From Paracoccus methylovorus (GTDB lineage: Bacteria > Pseudomonadota > Alphaproteobacteria > Rhodobacterales > Rhodobacteraceae): 64,000 bases of DNA. The notes beneath the pieces were generated by a model. It saw nothing but the letters and a program-made list of their open reading frames with translations. It was not told the origin of the DNA and searched no databases. Positions 58,827 through 64,000 of the stretch are shown piece after piece; the stretch's first letter is position 1; each line of letters opens with the position of its first letter. Location: contig NZ_CP070371.1 of the NCBI RefSeq assembly GCF_016919705.1, forward strand, positions 1,021,501-1,085,500, written 5' to 3'. The position numbers and the translations under genes were made by a program.

Positions 58827-58853
58827 TATTCATTAAATGAATATACTATTCAA
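58827..58853 (+). promoter_or_regulatory. Shared 27-bp operator, site B (TRAP operon 2)
   Basis: TATTC-ATTAA-ATGAAT-ATACT-ATTCAA, exact match to the consensus. With site A it also shares the preceding TG and following A, giving 25 of 31 identical positions over TG through the base after ATTCAAA. Confidence 0.72.
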
Positions 58854-59037
58854 ATTACTCTGCGGTGGAATCGTAGTCAAGCCGGTTCTGGAACGATTTT
58901 GTTAGAGGCTCTGCCTTCTGACGGGACCGCAGCAGGTTTAGCGGCAAACGGCGGCACGGATATTCAGCCGGGTCCCTGAGGTACGGAGGTTTCTGCGCAA
59001 ACCGGCAACAGACAGGTTTGTTCTAGTTTGCATGCCA

Positions 59038-59046
59038 TTGTATACA
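59038..59046. promoter_or_regulatory. GntR/FadR-type palindrome in front of the broken GntR gene
   Basis: TTGTATACA, with GTATAC as a perfect palindrome, fits the (N)yGT-N-AC pattern of FadR-subfamily sites. It is 24 bp before the first recognisable GntR codons, the usual place for an autoregulatory site. Confidence 0.4.
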
Positions 59047-59060
59047 TCTCGATACGATAA

Positions 59061-59480
59061 TTGCCCGTAATGCGCTTGCGCGAGGTCGAGATCTCTGCCC
59101 GCCGTGGCATGTTGCGCACCCTGTCCGCAAAGCGATCCGACAGCTTGAAGCCGATGGCCTTGTCGTTCGCATCCCACGACAAGGCGCGACAATCCGCACT
59201 CTGGACTACCCCGAGATCATGGAACTTTACGAAAGGCGCGCCATGGTCGAGGGAACGGCGGCAAGACTTGCCTCTCGTGCAGCCTCGGCTGTCGAGTTGA
59301 AGGCGCTTGAAGCGCTGAACGACGAATTCGGGGGTGCCGCCGACAAACGCGAGGGAGCAACGCTGAACCGGCAGTTCTATATGATGCTGCTGAATGCTGC
59401 GAAGAACCGGTTTCTTGTCAGTTCGGTCAACAGCCTTCAAAAAACCATGCTGATCCTTGGCCCCACGACGCTGATGGAGC
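59061..59480 (+). pseudogene. Frameshifted GntR (FadR subfamily) regulator
   Basis: Pieces of one GntR protein appear in two frames. From 59070 MRLREVEISARRGMLRT covers the start of the HTH; from about 59119 a different frame gives PVRKAIRQLEADGLVVRIPR then QGATIRTLDYPEIMELYERR, the recognition helix, wing and start of the FCD domain. One extra C in the CCC run at 59119-59121 would join them. The N-terminus before 59070 is also disrupted (TAA at 59058-59060 in frame). The FCD part continues to about 59480 and then becomes aldehyde dehydrogenase. Not expected to be a working regulator. Confidence 0.72.
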
Positions 59481-60730
59481 GTTCAAGGGTGCCCGAGGCG
59501 CGCCTGAATGGCGAGCGCAGGCGCACCACCGGGCAGTTGCGGCTGTTCGCCCAAACGATCCTTGAAGGCGATTATCTGGATCGGCGGCACGACAAGGCGC
59601 TGCCGGACCGCCAGCCGTTGCCGCGCCCGGACCTGCGGCTGATGCAGCGCCCGGTCGGACCGGTCGCGGTCTTCGGCGCCTCGAACTTCCCGCTGGCCTT
59701 CTCGGTCGCGGCCGGCGACACGGCATCGGCGCTGGCGGCGGGCTGTCCGGTCGTGGTCAAGGGCCATTCCGCCCATCCCGGCACCAGCGAGATCGTGGCC
59801 GAAGCTGTGCTGGCCGCCATCCGCTCCTGCGGCATCCATCCTGGTGTCTTCTCGCTGGTGCAGGGCGGCAAGCGCGACGTCGGCACGGCGCTGGTCCAGC
59901 ATCCGCTGATCAAGGCGGTCGGCTTCACCGGCAGCCTCGGCGGTGGCAGGGCGCTGTTCGATCTGTGCGCGCAGCGCCCCGAGCCGATCCCGTTCTTCGG
60001 CGAGCTGGGCTCGGTCAACCCGATGTTCGTTCTGCCCGAGGCGCTGGCGGCGCGCGGCGCCGAGATCGGCAAGGGCTGGGCCGCCTCGATGACCGGCAGC
60101 GCCGGCCAGCTTTGCACCAATCCCGGCATCGCCGTCGTTCCCGAGGGTGCCGAGGGCGACGCCCTTGTCGCCGCCACCGCCGGGGCGCTGGCCGCCATCG
60201 GGCCGCAGATGATGCTGACGGTGGGCATGGCCGATGCCTATCGCGCGGGCAAGGCGCGGCTGGACGACAGCAACTCGGTGCGGCCCGTCCATGCCACCGA
60301 CAGCAGCGGGCGCGAGGTCGGTCCGAACCTCTACGAGGTCTCCTCGGCCGCCTTCCTGTCGGATCACGGGCTGGCGGAAGAAGTCTTCGGCCCGCTTGGC
60401 CTTGTGGTGCGGGTGCCCTCGGCCGAGGCGATGCCGGATCTGGCGCGCGGTTTCGCGGGGCAATTGACCGCCACGCTGCATATGGATGCGGGCGATGCCG
60501 CACTGGCGGCGCGGCTGATGCCGGTGCTTGAACGCAAGGCGGGGCGGATCCTGGTCAACGGCTATCCCACCGGCGTCGAGGTCTGTGATGCCATGGTCCA
60601 TGGTGGACCCTATCCGGCCTCGACCAATTTCGGCGCTACCTCGGTCGGCACGATGGCGATCCGCCGGTTCCTGCGTCCGGTCTGCTATCAGAACCTTCCC
60701 GCAGAACTGCTGCCTGCCGATCTTGGCTAG
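59219..60730 (+). pseudogene. In-frame fusion: GntR FCD fragment plus N-truncated 2-oxoglutarate-semialdehyde (2,5-dioxovalerate) dehydrogenase
   Basis: 503-residue open frame. Residues 1-87 are a GntR FCD domain (YERRAMVEGTAARLA, NRQFYMMLLNAAKNRFL). From 88 the sequence is KGSADH-type ALDH: ARLNGERRRTTGQLRLFA, VAVFGASNFPLAFSVA with N156, GELGSVNP (E262) and the catalytic cysteine C299 in GQLCTNPG, running to the natural C-terminus. About 70-80 N-terminal ALDH residues are missing. Catalytic and most NAD-binding parts remain, so activity is uncertain. The ALDH half is notably GC-richer than the GntR half. Confidence 0.8.
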
Positions 60731-60768
60731 CAGGATATAGGCGGGTGCAATGCGCCCGCCCATTGTGA

Positions 60769-60840
60769 TCAATACGGACTGTCCGGGAAATAGAACTCCT
60801 CGGTCTTGTTCTTGGTGATCAGCGCGCAGCCGTGACAAGA
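60769..60840 (-). pseudogene. Probable C-terminal remnant of a sugar ABC solute-binding protein
   Basis: The minus-strand frame ends CALITKNKTEEFYFPDSPY and stop. Endings of the form ITKDNVxEFY...DSxY are seen in ribose/xylose-type periplasmic binding proteins. Similarity vanishes upstream of about 60840. Short, so tentative. Confidence 0.4.
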
Positions 60841-60918
60841 TCCACTGCTTTCCTTCGATAGGGCACCTTCATCCCCGATTTTGCGGACCTGGCACTGCAC
60901 CTGGCGCTGGTCGAGGCC

Positions 60919-61035
60919 TACCGCAGGACGAACTGGAAATCCTATAACCAAGCGCTCAAGCTTCGCGGCTCCCTGCTGATCTGGCTGAACAAGGACATGG
61001 TATGGCGCGCTCTCAAGGCCGGTCGCCCCGGACGC
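60919..61035 (+). mobile_element. Fragment of an IS5-type transposase (N-terminal region)
   Basis: Reads YRRTNWKSYNQALKLRGSL then LIWLNKDMVWRALKAGRPGR, matching the start of IS5-group transposases (TNWxxYNxALxxRGSLxIW). No start codon in place, no DDE core and no inverted repeats identified, so it is a relic. It lies between the solute-binding-protein remnant and the ureohydrolase gene; the rest of 60731-61041 shows no other gene. Confidence 0.6.
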
Positions 61036-61041
61036 TCTCTG

Positions 61042-62016
61042 TCACGCTGCCCTGTTTCGCCGCACCTGATCCGCCAGGATACAGAGGAGTTCGAACATGA
61101 CCGTGGCTCCTACCAAGGCTGTCATGCCGCCGATATCGAATGGCGGCGCCACCTCGACCACATCGGCTCCGACAATGTTGACGCCATGGAGCTGACGCAG
61201 CATCTGCTGGGCCTCACGGGTCGTGAGCCCGCCGATCTCCGGCGTTCCGGTGCCGGGCGCCATTGAGGGATCAATCGAATCGACATCGAAAGTGACATAG
61301 GTTTCCTGCTTGCCGACGATATCGAGTACCTCCGCCATCACATCGTCCACGCCGCGGCGTGCGAATTCCTCCATGTAGATGATCCGCACCCCCTGGGCCT
61401 TCGCCCAGTCATGCTCTCCGGTCTCGTAGACAGAGCCACGGATGCCGATCTGCACGATGCGCGCAGGATCCAGGATGCCTTCTTCGATGGCACGGCGGAA
61501 AGGAGTGCCATGCGTGTAACGGTTGCCGCCGAAATAGCTGTCATTCGTGTCGGAATGCGCGTCGAAATGGATCATGCCAAGCGGCCTGACACCCGCGCGC
61601 CCGCTCTTATTGACCGCGCGCAGAACCGGCAGCGTCGTCAGATGGTCGCCCCCGATGGACAGAGGCAGAGCGCCCGTCGCGACGATCCGTGACATGCCCT
61701 CTTCGATGCGGGAGATCCCGTCGAGCAGATCGATGGGGTTCACGGGCAGATCGCCCACATCGGCAATATTGGCGATCTGGTAGGGTGCGATTCCAGAAAC
61801 GTGGTGGGCACTGCGCATCAGGCTTGACTGGTTTCTCACCTCACGTGGCCCATGGCGCGCGCCGGCCCGATTGGTGGTGCCGCCATCCCAGGGAATGCCG
61901 ACCAATGCGATATCGAGCCCCTCAGCGGAATCCACCGCGGGGAGACGCATGAAGGTGGAGCGGCCGGCGAAGCGCGGAACCGCAGCGGCGTTCACGGGTT
62001 GATGATAGCTTGTCAT
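61042..62016 (-). CDS. Agmatinase/ureohydrolase-family protein
   Basis: 324 residues. Manganese ligands: GGDH, HFDAHSDTND and TFDVDSIDPSMAPGTGTPE. These are the arginase/agmatinase/guanidinobutyrase signature. It removes urea from a guanidino compound; agmatine, guanidinobutyrate and guanidinopropionate are all possible. ATG 62016, 10 bp after the creatininase-family gene, so probably one operon with the SDRs upstream. It is not a signal-peptide protein. Confidence 0.9.
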   Translation of the reverse strand: MTSYHQPVNAAAVPRFAGRSTFMRLPAVDSAEGLDIALVGIPWDGGTTNRAGARHGPREVRNQSSLMRSAHHVSGIAPYQIANIADVGDLPVNPIDLLDGISRIEEGMSRIVATGALPLSIGGDHLTTLPVLRAVNKSGRAGVRPLGMIHFDAHSDTNDSYFGGNRYTHGTPFRRAIEEGILDPARIVQIGIRGSVYETGEHDWAKAQGVRIIYMEEFARRGVDDVMAEVLDIVGKQETYVTFDVDSIDPSMAPGTGTPEIGGLTTREAQQMLRQLHGVNIVGADVVEVAPPFDIGGMTALVGATVMFELLCILADQVRRNRAA

Positions 62017-62026
62017 GATCGGTTCC

Positions 62027-62797
62027 TCAGTTGAATTCGCGTGCGACCGCTTCGACGATCCCGGCAGTGCAGTCGGACAGCAGCCATTCGCCCTTCTCGG
62101 CAGAGGAGCCCTCCGTCAGCGAAAGCACGCCCGATGGTGGCACCTCTTCGCAGGGGCGAGGATAGCGGTCATAAGGAAGGAATGCGGCGGGGCCGTCATG
62201 CATGGCTTTTTCCAGGTCAACCAGCTCCGGACGCAATGCCATCATCATCGAGGTCTCGATGACCGAGGCATGTTCGAGCTCGATGCCCGGGTATCCATCA
62301 GGGAAAATGCGCGCAAGCGTCTCGGGCCTCACAAGGTCCCAGTGGTCGACACGCAGGATTACCAGACCATCGGCCCGATCCCGGCCTATCCGGTCAAGCG
62401 CCAGTTCAATGCCCTCAATGGTCGGGCCGATGTTCTCATAATGACCATTCACGGTGACAATCTTGCGCACCTTCTGCCGGAAGAGCTCGCAAATGACGTC
62501 GCGCACCACCAGTGAGAAGGTGCCCGCGGTCAGATTGAGTGTCCCCGGAAAGCCGGGGCCGCCGCCCGACTTGGGCTGAGAGCGGTTGCCATAGGCCAGG
62601 GTTGGCAGAACCAAACCGCCGGTCAGCGCCGCAGCGCGTGCGGCCACCGCGGTGGGGAGCTCCACATCGACGTTGATTGCCATATGGCGTCCATGTTGCT
62701 CTGTCGCGCCCAGGGGCAGGAAGATCGGCGCGCCGGCCGAAATTCTGGCCTCTAGCTCCGGCCATGCGTGTTCGGAATAAAAAACGCTGCTTGTCAT
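62027..62797 (-). CDS. Creatininase-family amidohydrolase
   Basis: 256 residues. LPLGATEQHGRHMAINVDVELP supplies the Glu/His/Asp metal ligands, and NGHYENIGPTIEG replaces the usual NGHGGN block. Members hydrolyse creatinine, other cyclic amides, or formamides in cofactor and inositol pathways. Adjacent ureohydrolase makes guanidino-compound turnover plausible but creatinase is not seen in the window. ATG 62797, 11 bp after the SDR. Confidence 0.87.
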   Translation of the reverse strand: MTSSVFYSEHAWPELEARISAGAPIFLPLGATEQHGRHMAINVDVELPTAVAARAAALTGGLVLPTLAYGNRSQPKSGGGPGFPGTLNLTAGTFSLVVRDVICELFRQKVRKIVTVNGHYENIGPTIEGIELALDRIGRDRADGLVILRVDHWDLVRPETLARIFPDGYPGIELEHASVIETSMMMALRPELVDLEKAMHDGPAAFLPYDRYPRPCEEVPPSGVLSLTEGSSAEKGEWLLSDCTAGIVEAVAREFN

Positions 62798-62807
62798 ATC
62801 AAATCCA

Positions 62808-63512
62808 TCAGTTCATCGCCGCGCCGCCATTGGCGCCGAGGCATTGTCCGGTAAAGAGCGTGGAGCCGGGCCCGGCCAGGAAGACGACCGCATTCGCGAC
62901 CTCGGCGGGCTGCCCGATACGACCGAGCGGATTGGCGGTCTCCTCCGCCTTTGCACGCGCGTCGAGCTGATCAAAGCCCAGCAATGGCGTGTCCGTGGGT
63001 CCGGGGGCGACCGCATTGACCAGGATACGCGGCGCAAGCTCGCGGGCCCAGGAGCGGGTCGCCCCGATCATTGCGGCCTTGGTCGCAACATAGACCGATG
63101 CGTTGGCACGCCCCAGAAGCGCCAGCTCGGAGACGATATTGATGATACGGCCGCCCTCAGGCAGATGTGGCGTGGCCTCACGCGCAACCAGCATTGCGCC
63201 CCGGACATTCACCGCGAACATACGGTCAATATGCGCGGCATTGAGCTCCACAAGCGGTCTCTCCTCGAGGATCCCGGCATTGTTTACCAGGATATCGATC
63301 TTGCCCATGATCCGTGCGGCCTCGGCTACGGCGGCGATAACCTGCGCCTCGTCCGAGAGATCGCATGCGAGCACCCTGAAGTCGGTAGACTGCGGTCGGA
63401 GATCCAGTCCTACGACCTCCGCGCCCGCGTTGCGAAGGGCGGTCGCACAGGCCAGTCCGATGCCGCTCGCGGCCCCGGTAACCAGCGCGCGTTTCCCTGA
63501 AAGCGAATTCAC
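62808..63512 (-). CDS. Short-chain dehydrogenase/reductase
   Basis: 234 residues from GTG 63512, which overlaps the upstream stop by GTGA (a TTG one codon earlier is less likely). TGAASGIG, NNAG, S-x11-Y with YVATK, and GQCLGANGG at the end; all catalytic residues present. Substrate unknown. Part of the SDR-SDR-creatininase-ureohydrolase run. Confidence 0.9.
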   Translation of the reverse strand: MNSLSGKRALVTGAASGIGLACATALRNAGAEVVGLDLRPQSTDFRVLACDLSDEAQVIAAVAEAARIMGKIDILVNNAGILEERPLVELNAAHIDRMFAVNVRGAMLVAREATPHLPEGGRIINIVSELALLGRANASVYVATKAAMIGATRSWARELAPRILVNAVAPGPTDTPLLGFDQLDARAKAEETANPLGRIGQPAEVANAVVFLAGPGSTLFTGQCLGANGGAAMN

Positions 63513-64000
63513 CAAGGCACCTCTCCTCTGTCGACGCCAAGAGATTGACCCGTGATGTTTGCGGCCAGGTCCGAGGCGAAGAACAAATAGCTGGCAGCCA
63601 TGTCCTGTGGCTCCATAAGCCCCGGCAAAGCCTGGCCCGCCACGATCTCATCAAGGAGCTCCTCCTCATTCCTCCCCGCCTGAGCGGCAACGCGCCCGAG
63701 CGACCTCATCGAGGCCTCTGTTCGGACCCAGCCCGGGCAGATGGCGTTGACCCTTATGCCCCGTGGCCCCAGTTCCCGCGCCCAGGTCTTCGTGAGGCCG
63801 ATAATCGCGTGCTTGGAGGCGACATAGGCGCCGAAGCCCGGCTCGGCGACCCTGCCCCAGATTGATGCGGTATTGATGATCGCACTGCCCGGCCTCATGC
63901 GGTCAAGGGCCAGGGAGGTGACAATCGAGGTTCCGGTCACATTGATGTCCACCACACGGCGGAAGGCATTGCTGACCTCGTCTGTGGCGTCCGTAACCGG
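63509..64000 (-). CDS. Short-chain dehydrogenase/reductase (5' end outside window)
   Basis: The open frame reaches base 64000 without a start; the visible 163 residues begin PVTDATDEVSNAFRRVVDIN and hold the serine (NTASIWG), YVASK and the C-terminal GQSLGVDRG of an SDR. The cofactor-binding N-terminus lies beyond the window. An internal ATG-like codon near 63955 falls in the middle of the fold and is not the start. Confidence 0.88.
   Translation of the reverse strand, partial: PVTDATDEVSNAFRRVVDINVTGTSIVTSLALDRMRPGSAIINTASIWGRVAEPGFGAYVASKHAIIGLTKTWARELGPRGIRVNAICPGWVRTEASMRSLGRVAAQAGRNEEELLDEIVAGQALPGLMEPQDMAASYLFFASDLAANITGQSLGVDRGEVPW

Overview
The window is GC-rich chromosomal DNA of an alphaproteobacterium, most likely Rhodobacterales/Paracoccaceae and probably Paracoccus or a close relative. 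This rests on gene content and protein style: oxygen-dependent hemF, a ClpS/SPOR-carboxypeptidase neighbourhood, fabD-fabG-acpP, a purine/nucleoside-type BMP ABC transporter, ethylmalonyl-CoA-pathway-type enzymes, and a Mu-like siphophage remnant. Species assignment is inference.

Layout. 1-21.7 kb is ordinary core genome: a histidine phosphatase (cut by the window edge), hemF, a small lipoprotein, an atypical SDR coupled to an RsmC-like methyltransferase, clpS, a DD-carboxypeptidase with a SPOR domain, two coupled Lrp/AsnC regulators divergent from ilvC, dnaE, a four-gene BMP-type ABC transporter, dps, acpP-fabG-fabD, a sensor kinase and an MBL-fold hydrolase. A tRNA-Asn(GTT) lies at 21.79 kb.

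21.9-31.3 kb is a deletion-scarred Mu-like prophage. Out-of-frame pieces of the large terminase, the DUF935 portal and the gp30/F head protein remain in the expected order. Next comes a translationally coupled tail-tip module that is still open: DUF1833, NlpC/P60 peptidase, J-like host-specificity protein and two distal tail proteins. Both distal proteins end in a serine DD-peptidase (penicillin-binding-protein-like) domain with SxxK, SxN and K[TS]G motifs. Paired 22-bp-spaced repeats beside the tRNA may be the transposase-binding end of the element.

31.3-39.1 kb holds a COG0523 metallochaperone GTPase behind a Zur-like palindrome, then a surface-glycan group: an RgpF-domain protein, a DegT aminotransferase, a NeuD-like acyltransferase and a glycosyltransferase.

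39.2-58.9 kb is a catabolic region that reads as one regulon. Enzymes resembling methylsuccinyl-CoA dehydrogenase (Mcd), mesaconyl-CoA C1-C4 CoA transferase (Mct), mesaconyl-C4-CoA/itaconyl-CoA hydratase (Meh) and citramalyl-CoA lyase would take methylsuccinyl-CoA or mesaconyl-CoA to acetyl-CoA and pyruvate. With them are an FMN 2-hydroxyacid dehydrogenase, an orphan 2-oxoglutarate-dehydrogenase-type E1, an RraA-family aldolase, an oxaloacetate-decarboxylase-like protein, an IclR regulator, and two mirror-image TRAP transporter plus SMP-30 lactonase operons. I found one 27-bp motif (TATTC-N5-ATGAAT-N5-ATTCAA) ahead of four transcription units here: the FMN dehydrogenase operon, rraA/mct, TRAP 1 and TRAP 2.

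59.0-61.0 kb is a rearrangement scar: a frameshifted GntR regulator fused in frame to a truncated ketoglutarate-semialdehyde dehydrogenase, a probable solute-binding-protein tail and an IS5-type transposase fragment. 61.0-64.0 kb holds an agmatinase-family ureohydrolase, a creatininase-family hydrolase and two SDRs, the last cut by the window edge.
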